Source of the DNA: Pomphorhynchus laevis
Taxonomy: Eukaryota > Acanthocephala > Palaeacanthocephala > Echinorhynchida > Pomphorhynchidae
Direction: 5' to 3'
DNA: 64,000 nucleotides
NCBI GenBank assembly: GCA_012934845.2
Contig: WNNJ02000352.1
Coordinates: 103,415-167,414, forward strand
Shown here: piece by piece, positions 11,101-21,000 of the stretch
Position numbering within the stretch: position 1 is the first letter of the stretch
How the letters are laid out: each line of letters starts with the position of its first letter
Notes under the pieces: model-generated
Seen by the model: only the letters and a program-made list of their open reading frames with translations
Told to the model about the DNA's origin: nothing
Databases searched by the model: none
Program-made: the position numbers and the translations under genes

Positions 11101-14100
11101 ATATGTATTAATAGTAGGTCATGACAGGGGATGAGTATTTTGCAATATTTATCATGATAGCCATGCAACGATGTTCTCTCTATATAAGCAGTTGTTTTGT
11201 CGATAGATAATATTTCAAACTAGATCGGATGAATACAGGAGTAGCGTAGAGATCATGATCAATGGCTGCTTTTTTAATTTTAAAAACAATCAAAGTGATA
11301 TAGAATAGCAGGAGTGACGGGTATATACAATAGTTGACTCAGGAAAAGAGAACAAGGTGATACGTTGGAAAAATTGGCTACTACTGATGATGACTTTGGA
11401 GAAACGCCAACAACTCGTTGTATAGATCGCTATTGACATTTGTCTATTAGAGTGAAATTAATAGCAGAGTGATCATGCCAAACTTCAGGTAGTCCTCCTT
11501 TCTCGCCTTCATTATGATTATGGCTTTTCTTCCTCCTCCGTAGCATGGTTTGCCTCATATCCATCCGATCGTTCTTCTCGAGTTTGTTTAAATTAATCCT
11601 CTTCTCCTTCCATACGTATTTTCTGCGGGGTCCCGCAAGGTTCAGTCCTAGGACCACTGCTTTTCTCTCTTCTACTTGGCGATCTCTCTTCGTTTATCAA
11701 ATCTTACTCCTTTAACGGCATGCAATACGCCGATGACATTCTCATATATGCTCATGCACCCGCCCATCGCATACACGATATCGCAATTTATGCTTCCAAC
11801 TGTATTTCTTCTATCTACAAACCTCTCTCCCATCTCCATCTCGTTCTAAACCCAGATAAGTTCAAAATAATGTAGATCCTCTACCGTCAGCCTAACATAT
11901 CTCTTCATCCTGTATCTTTTGCCTCATCAACATCCCCGTAGTCCACAATCTCACTTTCTTAGGATTTCATTTTGATGATCACCTTTCTCTTAAACCCTTC
12001 GTCCGTGACAAAGTGCGCTTGCCTAACTTAATTCTCTGTGATATCCGCCGTATCCGCCCCCTTATCGCTACCATCCACATACAACTCCGCCTTCTTCTCG
12101 TAACTTTTCGTCTCATCGCTGTCGGTTCCCCATCGTTCATTAACATCCATTTCTTAGACGACACTCGCATCACCTCTCTCTATCGCTATGTTCTCTTAAT
12201 TCCTTCTTACTCTACGTTCCCAATTACTCTAAAAACTACAGTCTACGATCTTTCATCGTCGCCGGCCCACTCGCCTGGAATCAGCTCACACTCGACGTCC
12301 GCCGCGCTTTCTCCCTTATTGCATCCAATTACTGCCTTCGTAACCCACCTCCTCGAAACATGATTTAGATTTTTTGTTGTTGTGGTCATGTAAGCGTGCG
12401 CCGGCACGCATTTGCCACGTACAAATAAATCTTTTTTTAAGAGAAACATTATTTGCAAATAACAAAGTGTTTCTTGGAAGGACAGAGATCCGATATTTTT
12501 AGCAAGATAGGTAGCAATGACTACCTTTAAGCTTTTTAACTGTAAGTGATAGGGACAATTTAGATGTGAGAAGGATACTGAGATACGTATAATTACGGCA
12601 GAAATTAAGTGGCTGGTATCTGCAATAATATTATAAATATTATAAATAATATTATTATCTAAAATAATAGATATAAAATAACTATAAAATAATTATAATA
12701 ATATTATTATAAATAATCTTACATATTATTAATAATCGAATATTTGCACATGTTAATGAGATATTAATAAATGCTTTCAAACGCTTATTGCATTTGATAT
12801 TTACATTTATCATTTAGTTTTAATAGTTACTGGTGTTGTTGGTTTGCTTGCCGTTATCGTTGCAGCTATGTTATTTAGTCAATGGAAACAGCCTAACAAC
12901 AGGTTTCAAAATATAATAAGGATATGCACATTTAACAAGGTAAATCAAATGCTTATGCACACTAATTTTAACGGGCAAACAATGTTTAGGTAAAGGAAAA
13001 GTTATCCAACATTTGGCTATTCAATAGCAAAATGCGTAATTAACAATACATTGTCTCTTATGTTTGTTAGTTTCAAGTATCATTTTTTAAGTATAAACTT
13101 TACTATATTTTTAGTATATATGCAACGTATGTATAAATAATTAATTCAATACAATTAATTCATTACAAAAATTTATAATTATTCTATCAACCTGCATTTG
13201 AGCTTTCTCAAATATTTAGGGATCAATCATCATTTGAAAATTTGTATATCTTTGAAATATAACTAAAGTCCAAAATTTGATCATGTTTCCTTAATGAGAT
13301 TGTTGATTTTAAAGAACTGTATTAGATCAATACCTGAACAGCGGACCCCGTACCTACACGGGAAAGACGCTAAAGAAAAAGAAGAAGAAGATTAGATCAA
13401 TACCTGAACTAGATTCGCAAAGTCTAACCGGATTAAGTTAAATATCATGCATTACACGAAAATTATGCGATAGATTACAAACGCAAAATTACATTTAGTG
13501 AATGTTTGGTATATTTATTTGTTTCAATGAATATGTAATCGCTCTTTGATTTAAAATAGCATTGTGCTATTACGATTAATAAATAATCTATTTGTTAATT
13601 AATTTAATATATAATTTATATTCATATTATTTATTAAATGTATTAAGTAATTTAATTATGGTTTACAATTATTTAATAAGATTAACGTTTTATACGCAGT
13701 TGTGTGTTCTGTTATTATTGTTGTAAAAAAATATTTATTTGAATTCAATTTGTTCAAAACTAAACTTTTAAATAAGAATTAATTAGAATTACTTTTTCCT
13801 TTTTTAAAATGGGGATCTTTAAAACATTAAATAAGCGTCGAGTTTCATCTCTCATTTAGTACAATTATTTAAATGAAACAAGCAAATTTACAACGTTTAT
13901 ATCTTGAATATAATAAGGATATGTACTTAGCAAGGTAAAGTTATTCGTTCTTGCATTGAACGAATTAAGCACGTCTATTTACAAAAAAAACTTTTTTAAT
14001 TGTTTCATAAAAGTTATGAATTTCTGTTTTAGAAGAAAAGTCCTAATCAACTACTGACTAGTAATAATGAAATTACAGACAACAATGAAGTGAGATACGT

Positions 14101-14128
14101 CGATATGGATTTTAGAGACACCTTTTGA
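5001..14128 (+). CDS. Single-pass membrane protein with LDL-receptor class A domain (3' part of gene)
   Basis: Five exons join in phase: 5001-5123, 5176-5313, 5362-5433, 12818-12939, 14033-14128. They encode a divergent LDLa domain ([20 protein letters not shown]), a Cys-rich segment with nine cysteines, a short linker, one transmembrane helix ([19 protein letters not shown]) followed by a polar WKQ stop-transfer, and a cytoplasmic tail of about 50 residues ending in DFRDTF. The protein should sit in the plasma membrane with the LDLa side outside. The first three introns are flanked by phase-1 junctions, usual for extracellular modules. The fourth junction is phase 0. The 5' exons, including the start codon and any signal peptide, are not recognised upstream. 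Intron 3 (5434-12817) is packed with LINE sequence. The family beyond LDLa-containing receptor-like protein is not identified. Confidence 0.75.
5176..5313 (+). CDS. LDLa-gene exon: Cys-rich extracellular segment
   Basis: 138 nt, phase 1 to 1. The junction codon completes the last LDLa cysteine (TGT). Encodes [10 protein letters not shown], then [13 protein letters not shown] and RACEHYL. The spacing of the cysteines does not match a domain I can name. Acceptor TTTTAG, donor GTGATA. Confidence 0.75.
5362..5433 (+). CDS. LDLa-gene exon: juxtamembrane linker
   Basis: 72 nt, phase 1 to 1, encoding an acidic segment ([18 protein letters not shown]). Acceptor TCAACAG, donor GTAAAG. The following intron is about 7.4 kb. 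Confidence 0.7.
5640..5880. repeat. Unclassified GC-richer block
   Basis: Base composition differs sharply from the AT-rich flanks. It contains CTCGGTTCGGTCTCGCC on the minus strand, faintly like a tRNA B box, but no A box was found at the right distance. It could be the 3' end of a LINE or a SINE. Only one copy is visible in this window. Confidence 0.3.
6190..7030 (-). mobile_element. LINE reverse-transcriptase fragment
   Basis: Minus-strand translation around 6990-6830 gives a variant of GVMQGDA followed by [15 protein letters not shown], the reverse-transcriptase active-site region with YAED in place of the usual YADD. Downstream come a KSNLVKFR motif and [12 protein letters not shown], both typical of LINE ORF2 C-terminal to the active site. 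Several stops and frame changes are present, so it is a dead copy. The family differs from the LINE at 8-10.7 kb. Confidence 0.65.
7110..7900 (-). other. Unrecognised GC-richer block, possibly LINE-derived
   Basis: Higher GC than the flanks and an open minus-strand frame at 7390-7605 (71 codons), with no family that I recognise. It lies just upstream, on the minus strand, of the fragment at 6190-7030 and could be the 5' part of the same element. Confidence 0.3.
7920..10682 (-). mobile_element. CR1/Jockey-like LINE, 5'-truncated, with AP endonuclease and reverse transcriptase
   Basis: ORF2 reads right to left. The endonuclease (10682-9816) shows [13 protein letters not shown] and GHSDHVV. A linker follows (9800-9603), then the N-terminal RT part (9606-8950; [27 protein letters not shown]) and the C-terminal RT part (9191-8178; [19 protein letters not shown]), then a final piece (8178-7990; RVVRSWNSL). 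The catalytic YADD and the endonuclease Asp-His are kept, but frame breaks near 9810, 9605, 9010 and 8178 show it is inactive. The first part of the endonuclease is missing, as in 5'-truncated insertions. The 3' end lies in an ATT-rich run near 7920-7990. Confidence 0.85.
10690..11480. other. Intron sequence, nothing recognised
   Basis: AT-rich with purine-rich patches. No LINE motif or exon was recognised in either strand. Confidence 0.35.
11590..12435 (+). mobile_element. LINE 3' fragment (CR1/L2-like), plus strand
   Basis: Frame fragments give [33 protein letters not shown], then after frame changes [18 protein letters not shown] and a stop near 12364. The 3' tail (GTAAGCGTGCGCC, ATTTGCCACGT, AAATAAATCTTTTTT) closely matches the tail at 22.53-22.58 kb, so both belong to one LINE family. 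It is related in protein to the LINE at 36.9-41.2 kb. Confidence 0.8.
12818..12939 (+). CDS. LDLa-gene exon: transmembrane helix
   Basis: 122 nt, phase 1 to 0. Encodes about 20 hydrophobic residues ([14 protein letters not shown] core) followed by [10 protein letters not shown]. Acceptor CATTTAG, donor AAG/GTAAAT. A partly similar sequence occurs 1 kb downstream at 13862-13937. Confidence 0.75.
13340..13390 (+). mobile_element. 51-bp retroposed 3' end flanked by 19-bp target-site duplication
   Basis: The perfect direct repeats 13321-13339 and 13391-13409 (ATTAGATCAATACCTGAAC) flank a 51-bp insert that is GC-rich at the start and ends in an A/G-rich tail (AAAGAAAAAGAAGAAGAAG). This is the footprint of target-primed reverse transcription with extreme 5' truncation. 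The source is probably the 3' end of a LINE or SINE; the family is not identified. It lies in intron 4 of the LDLa gene. Confidence 0.8.
13862..13937 (+). pseudogene. Duplicate-like copy of the end of the transmembrane exon
   Basis: AATATAATAAGGATATG and CAAGGTAAA recur here and at 12911-12943 in the same order, and the preceding GAAACA is shared. It has a donor-like GTAAAG at 13938. Reading from here into the final exon gives an early stop, so if used it would make an alternative short tail. More likely it is a decayed duplicate. Confidence 0.4.
14033..14128 (+). CDS. LDLa-gene last exon: cytoplasmic tail
   Basis: Phase 0 start after TTTTAG. Encodes [20 protein letters not shown], then [11 protein letters not shown] and stop TGA (14126-14128). 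YVDM fits both YxxM (SH2-binding) and YxxPhi (endocytic sorting) patterns, which is suggestive only. Confidence 0.75.
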   Translation, partial: KKSPNQLLTSNNEITDNNEVRYVDMDFRDTF

Positions 14129-15034
14129 CTATTTAATTTCAATTTTTATTTGATAAAAATTGAAATATTGAAAAGTAAAATTAAATTGAAAAGTTTACTC
14201 AGATAATACTAACTTGTAAATGCAATTTTGCAATTTATTGTGTTCAGCTTTATAGTTTGATTCGTTAAGAATTCTTCGATGCTTTAAGTTAATCTTAATT
14301 TAGTGTTAACGAATTTAATTCAAAAACCAACAAATATTTTAACGAGAATTTTTCTGTAGTCTTTGGCTACAGGCATTCAAAGCTGTATCTGATTTTAAAC
14401 AGGAAATAATATTATATTAAAACAAATTATTCCGAATTTGTTGCCAGAGAAAATTGCTTCTCTCGAAGCAATTTTCCAAATAATCAAACTTTCATTATAA
14501 ACTGTTAATTGGATAATTTAACCGACCATCATCCAGCGATTTTTGCTATATATGTGGGAATAAATCAACTTTCATTATTTTTTAAATCCTTTCATTTATT
14601 ATCTGCTTGAAAAGCTATAGAGCTTTAAATTACTTAACATATATTAGTGTAAATTATATAAGAAATAATATATTCTAGCAATAATGTATTTTAAGGTTGT
14701 AATTTTAAAGTTGTATTAAAATTTTATGAGATTAAATCGAAGGTATATTGTAAGCTCTATTTAGTAAACATATAATAATGTACATAATATTGTATATATA
14801 ATAATGTATATATATTATTATATAATAATATATATCTTATATAATAAGATATAAATAGCTAGATCAATGTTGGAAGCTATGTATTGTAAGCTAACAAGTT
14901 ACTAATATAAATTTCCAGTTATTCATAATGATCTGTAGACAAAAATAGAATTGTAAAAAAAAATAAATTTTCAAAAATGAGTTTTGGCGCTTTCACAAAC
15001 ATCAATAGTTAATTTTGGTAACTTCAAATACAAA
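14129..15034 (+). other. Spacer between the two host genes
   Basis: AT-rich. It should hold the 3' UTR of the LDLa gene and the promoter and 5' UTR of the PLAT gene. No TATA or initiator can be singled out against the AT-rich background. Confidence 0.5.
14559..14564 (+). terminator. Candidate polyadenylation signal of the LDLa gene
   Basis: AATAAA lies 430 nt after the stop codon. A second AATAAA at 14962-14967 is only ~70 nt before the PLAT gene start codon, so the first is preferred. In such AT-rich DNA chance hits are common. Confidence 0.35.
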
Positions 15035-15077
15035 ATGGATGACCTTGATTCAAAAGAAGAATATTCGTCAGCAAAAA
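15035..15077 (+). CDS. PLAT gene exon 1: start codon
   Basis: Encodes MDDLDSKEEYSSAK, phase 1 out, donor GTAACT. Acidic and not a signal peptide. The first ATG compatible with the joined frame. Confidence 0.65.
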
Positions 15078-18000
15078 GTAACTACAAATTTTCTTCTTAA
15101 CTTAATTAAATTTATAAAATAGATCAGCCGCTGGTACATTCTTTTCCGTCAGACAAATCGTCGAATTATTTCAAGACAGGTATAGATTGCAAAAATATGA
15201 GATTTGTCAACAGAATATTTGTAAAACATATTTTAATATATATTTTCAGCAATGTAAATTCATTTTTGATTAAGTTTGTAATTGCTTTGATGGTTTTATT
15301 GGTCATATTAATTTGCTGTTTACAATGATAGATTTCAATATAGTTTACTTATTAAAGTTAATTATTAATATAAATTGATTAAAATTTTTATTGATTTCAT
15401 CAAGTAGTAATTGACAATGATCTTAGAATGATTGTAACGTCATTTATTGTTAAGTTCTGGATACTGTTGTTTCCAATAATTCTACAATGCCCCCGATTAT
15501 AAATCAGTGTTGGTGCAAAGCTAGTTTAACGTCTTATAGTAAAATATAATAGTAAGAAAATAGTAAAATATATAAATTAACACAATAATATAAAGAATAA
15601 ATTTAAACTCTTAAGTGGCAAATTTTTATGGATGGATAATAAATAATATACTTTGTATTAGAATAAGATACTAGATAGTTATTTCAGAGGAAATACATCA
15701 TTAGCATGTATTTGGCCCCGCTGCTATGTTGGGTAGAGGAGTTAAAGGCCGAAACCTGATAGCATAGCAGTTCCTCATGATGACCTCTAAATCGTATTCT
15801 GATACAACGTCTGTTATTTGTTAGTCAATTTATAAAAATGGCGTTTATTTTAAATTTCAATATTTTATTTTAACTTGATTTAAATTAGAAAATATAAAAA
15901 CAATTCTTAACTGATCGGTTTGATATTATCCTCGTGTGGTTGTTTGAATCCAATCAGCATCACTATACACTACAATCAGCGTAGTGTACAGTGATGCTGA
16001 TAGGATTCAAACAACCACACGAGGATAATATCAAACCGACCAGTTAAGAATAACGGATCGTGTATGCAATATTCACAATAATAAAAACAATTATTTATTT
16101 TATTATTTAATTATTAAATTTTGATTTATCGTTATTATGTTTTGTTTATTTTATAATTATATTAAATACGTAGACTCAGTTAGCTGATTTGATTTAATAG
16201 ATGACAGTTCATTTAACTAACGAATCGATTTAAGGTTTAGTACTCTGGCTTTAACGAATTCAAGTAGGTCTTCTAAAAGTCGACGTTCATTCTTGTTAAG
16301 CGCGATAAAAGCCCTAGTTAGTTAGGTTGACTTGTAATATTATTATAAATAATCGATTATTAATCCGCAATTATTAATAATTGCGAAGTCAACAAAAACA
16401 TTATAAGTAAACAAAATTTCATAATTTTATGATTTTACAAAATTTCTTAAAACAAATGACTTAATTTTCACGGCAATTTCTATTCTGATTGAAGGAATCG
16501 GAATAGAAAAATCTGTTCCGATTGCTGTCTAGGGGTGCTGCACATTAATCCAGTTGTACGGCAGCCTCTACTGATGAAACTCAAAATTCGAAGTAGAATA
16601 GAATTAGTTTATGCTGTTTGATTCTTCCCTATTCCTTCAATCAGATTAAATTTCTTAATTCAAATTTATTAAATTATTTACACTAAAATACATAAATTTC
16701 AAAATTTAAACTTGCGTTTGCAAGTTGGATAATTAAGAGACAAGTAAAACATAATTCTACTAGCAATTTGATTAAGTTAAAGTTTTAGCTTGTAACTGAG
16801 AATGGAGTCACTATATTTTTGATAATAATATAATACGTTTAGATAATATTTAAAAATTTAAATTTTTGTTTTTAAATAAAAACAAACGAACAAAACCTAA
16901 AAATTTAAAAGCAGTAAATTCTTTAAAACTTTATTCGATTGATATTAGATTTTAAACTGATACTTTGGTTTTACCGAAGAAAATGTTAGAAATAAATTTT
17001 GAAGTAATCGAAATAAAAAATATCGATCTCTCTAAGTAATTTATAAAACAATAAAAATATCATTTTGAGATTATTGACTTTGCGTCAAATGAAGGTAATA
17101 TCTTTTAGTAAGCATCTTCTCTATATTTAAATATAGTCTACACTATTCGTATCTACATCTCTAAAATCGCTACCAGGAAAACAACACCTGCCCAATTTGC
17201 AATAAAAATATTTGGATCAAACGGTTGTACTTCTGCATTGCAGCTTACAAAAATACGCTCAGCGGATACAATTGATATTAGTAAGCCATTATCATACAGT
17301 ACATATGGAAACGATGTTGGCAAGGTATAAGCTATATTTTTTCTGTATAAAATTTTCTGTATATGTATTTTCTAATTAAACTATTAGTAAATTAAAAGAG
17401 GATTAAACTTAAAGTTTAGTGATTTATTTGTTCGATTTATAAGCAAGGTATGAGCTATATGTTATAAATCAAATTCTAAACAATACAATCGAATGTATGC
17501 AATTGATTGTTTATACGACTTTGTTGATTTGATAGCAAATAAAATTTTAATTTCATTGTTAATTTGTATAAATAATGTTGCTAATTTAAATCGAAAATTT
17601 TCTATTTATTTTCTAATTAAACTATTAGTAAATTTTAAAAAGATTAAATTTAATCAAAATGTAGTGATTTATTTGTTCGATTTATAAAATTAAACATTTT
17701 TAATATATTTGAATCTATATATATAAAGTTTAAAGTTAAAGTTCTGATTATAATAAACTAATTACAAGACAAAAACATTTCTCTAACGAAGACAAAAGCG
17801 TGAAACCGTGAGCCGAAACGTTCACATAAAATTTCTGTCTTAATTTGCATTGAACTATTTCAAATCATTTCTTTAAATTGAAAAATATATTTAGGTAATT
17901 CATAAAGTAGATTTGTTAGTTTTATTTGCTGGTTGATAAGAATTTTTTATTTTTTGTCATCCAAAACATTTTGGACAATTCATTAATGAATATAATGAAT

Positions 18001-21000
18001 TACATCAGAGGAAATACATCATTGGTATGTATTTTTTCATTAAAATTGGTTTATGAGTAGGTTACGAAACCTAGTAAAGACCAAGTTTATTCAATAATGA
18101 GCTTTAATATTTATTCTGGTACGTGATATGTTATCTATTAATTGGTTCATAAAAATTCTAGGTTATAAAAGTTTCTTTTAATTTATTTATTGACATAAAT
18201 AAATTAATTTATTTATGAATAAATTAATTAATTTATTTTATTTTATTTATTGATATTTATTGATGACGTTTAAACATTGAGAGAAATAATAAAATAAGAA
18301 ATTAGTTAACGAATTGCAATAGTCCTTTTAAAGTGTTATGTTTTAAAACATAACACTCTAAAAAGGATTATTGCAATAGCCGGAAATTTGTGAACAATAA
18401 TTTCTTATTTTATTATTTATCTCGATGTTTAAACGCCCTGAACAATTTAAGAGCATTAATTGAACGTATCATTGGACATTATGATATATCAATTTCTAAA
18501 TGAATCAAAAAATAAAACACTTGGAATAAATGTTGTTTTATTAATACATATTTCATCATTATTTTGATAAAGATGATCATTAGCTAGCCGATAAGGGTTG
18601 TAAATAATTTGCAATTCTAACAATATCCAATTTTTTTATCTTTTATATCTTGGACATTTGATTTAAGTTTGAAATAAGCTCATTGACAACATTTTCGTAT
18701 TTTTCGATAGTAAAACCGCTTTATTTACATATACAATTTTTGATCCATCTGGATGATAACTATATTATGGTTTAAGGCAGTTACTATATAATGCCATATT
18801 GACTTCGAATTAATTTTAAAAATAAATAACGTTTTAAAAATAATTAAAATACTAACTTACATTTTCACTGTCTCCTATATGCAATAATCATTTCCCGGAA
18901 GACTTGAAGCTGCATCCGGCGTTTGATGAACATATCAAATATGTTCATCAAAATTTTAATAAATACAAACTCTTTATTTTTGTATAATAATCGTAATAAA
19001 ACTATTGTTATATTTATTAAATAGATCAATCGAATTTATATACAGTTAGATGGCAAGCTCGCAGTATTTGTAGACTGGATCAATGTTCAATCAGGCTTAG
19101 GCGACTTTTACCGGTAATAATATTTATATATGTTTATAATACAAACGCTCTCAATAGATTTCCTGTTGCTGCTAGTATGGGATATGGAAAGAATGCCGTT
19201 AAAGGTTATGATCTCATTCCTGGAAAAAAGTTAAATGAATTAAATCCAAGTTAGATTTTGTTCTTTAGATCTATTTAAGTGATAATGATTGTAAAATATT
19301 AAAAATATCTTCAATAAAATAATTAATGTAAAGTTGAAAGTTTTTTTAATGTGGAAAATGCACACAGACTGTGTGCTTACAAAAGCGAAACAGATAAAAA
19401 AAGTTAATCGTTTAGTAGCATCGATTTTAAGGTATTATGTAAATATCGATTTTAGTAAGGTATTATATCACTTTAATTTATCACTTTAAATCTGTTTTTA
19501 TATTGATGTATGAATTTATTTAAAGGAATCTTATCTTTATTTTAATAAAATAATATTTTCACTGATTATCAGCACTTTCAGGAATTTGAAACGAAATTAT
19601 TTAAGCGAAATTATTTTAAGCGAAAATAATCACCGATAATGATTTAACTGATACTCAGTTTTCTACATTGGGTTATATTAAATATAATATTATTTCATAT
19701 TACACTATATAATTATATATTCAAATATTTAAATATAAATATTATAAATATTCAAATATTTATATTATAAATATTCAAATATTTATATTATAAATCTAAT
19801 AACAAGTCTAATTAATATAATAAATACGGTCTTACTTCTACCTTTTACAATTTTCGGGAACTACTAGAATAAAAGAAATCCAATATTTATCCTGAGATAT
19901 ACCTTATCCCTGCTCTCACAAAGTCAAAATGGAAACAACAATTTTCGCCGAAGCGCCCACTTGTTTGGAAAATATCTTTTTGTGGATACCATAATAAATT
20001 ATGTAAAATACGTCTACATGTTCATAAACGTTCTTCAACTTGTTTTGTATGTTCTATCATCATGATTGTTTTTCACTACTCTGTGTGCTCTTCTGTCATC
20101 ATCTCTTTATATTAGATCGCCTATCACGTTCTTTACGGGTACAAGCAATGCCTTGAAATGTATGAAAGACGTGGAATCTGTTCATTGGATGACTGCGATA
20201 ATTTTGTAAATTTTCATTTTATTTATTTATTTATTATTTATTTAATTTTATAATAAATTAGATCATGCAAACCTATCTATATGAATTAAGATATTTTATT
20301 ATTATCACTGAAAAGGTATTTTGGACAACTGCATTCTCAAAAACTACACAACCGATTTATAAAACCACATTGTTATTTACGTTATTGAAGTTTCAGCAAG
20401 GTTCCAATCTCAACTGGGAATACACGTTCATTGAATAAACGAATTCAAAATCGCATTCGCATAAATTTCTACCTATCAATTTTATAAATGGTGTGCTTAT
20501 TCACACAACATGACTACATATCTTGAGAATGAAGCACTAGTATAGACCTAAGCAAATTATATATTTGCTATGTGTCTTGTATTTGGTTCATTTTAACATT
20601 ACGATCCTTATAAAGAATTCTTAATGATAGTTTTGACTTATTTCTGAAAAAAGTTGTTTGTAAAAATGTTCATTATTATTCTTTTTTTGTAAAACTTTTC
20701 ACTTTGCCAATAATAATATATCCCTTTACTAAAAACAACATGCAGCTAATAACATATTTAAACACAGGAAAACAAAACTAACAAGAGCAATCGGTGCCTA
20801 AGTTCATATTTTCACCACAGTCTGCACACTTTTAAAATGGACTAGGGGATCAGCACACTCTAGCATACACCAACGCGCCGCTTTCCAGCAGAATTACTCA
20901 GGGTCTCTCACACACCTGAAGTCAAGTCTAGGCGGACAACATTAGGTAATCTCGAAATTAGGCGCGTGTTTGAGAAACCATAGTCTTTGCTCAGGCAGAT

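Larger units (their letters stand above)
5434..12817 (+). other. Intron 3 of the LDLa gene, retroelement-filled
   Basis: Bounded by donor GTAAAG and acceptor CATTTAG with matching phase 1. Contains minus-strand LINE sequence at 6190-7030 and 7990-10682 and a plus-strand LINE fragment at 11590-12435. The remainder is AT-rich with no recognisable gene. Confidence 0.7.

Noticed and set aside
11979-12458. Several 60-116 codon frames on both strands
   Set aside because: Out-of-frame or opposite-strand shadows of the LINE ORF2 C-terminus.
15250-15328. Open segment encoding a hydrophobic helix (VIALMVLLVILICCLQ) after a good acceptor
   Set aside because: In the phase set by exons 1 and 2 it gives an immediate stop, while exon 3 at 17137 fits. 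No upstream exon puts the hydrophobic frame in use.
16555-16615. CTGATGA...CGAAG as another hammerhead core
   Set aside because: No stem II can form between the boxes and the second box lacks GAAA; likely chance.
20117-20208. Candidate exon with acceptor TATTAG and donor GTAAAT, open in two frames
   Set aside because: Neither open frame links PLAT 1 exon C to PLAT 2 exon A in phase, and the peptide has no PLAT pattern.
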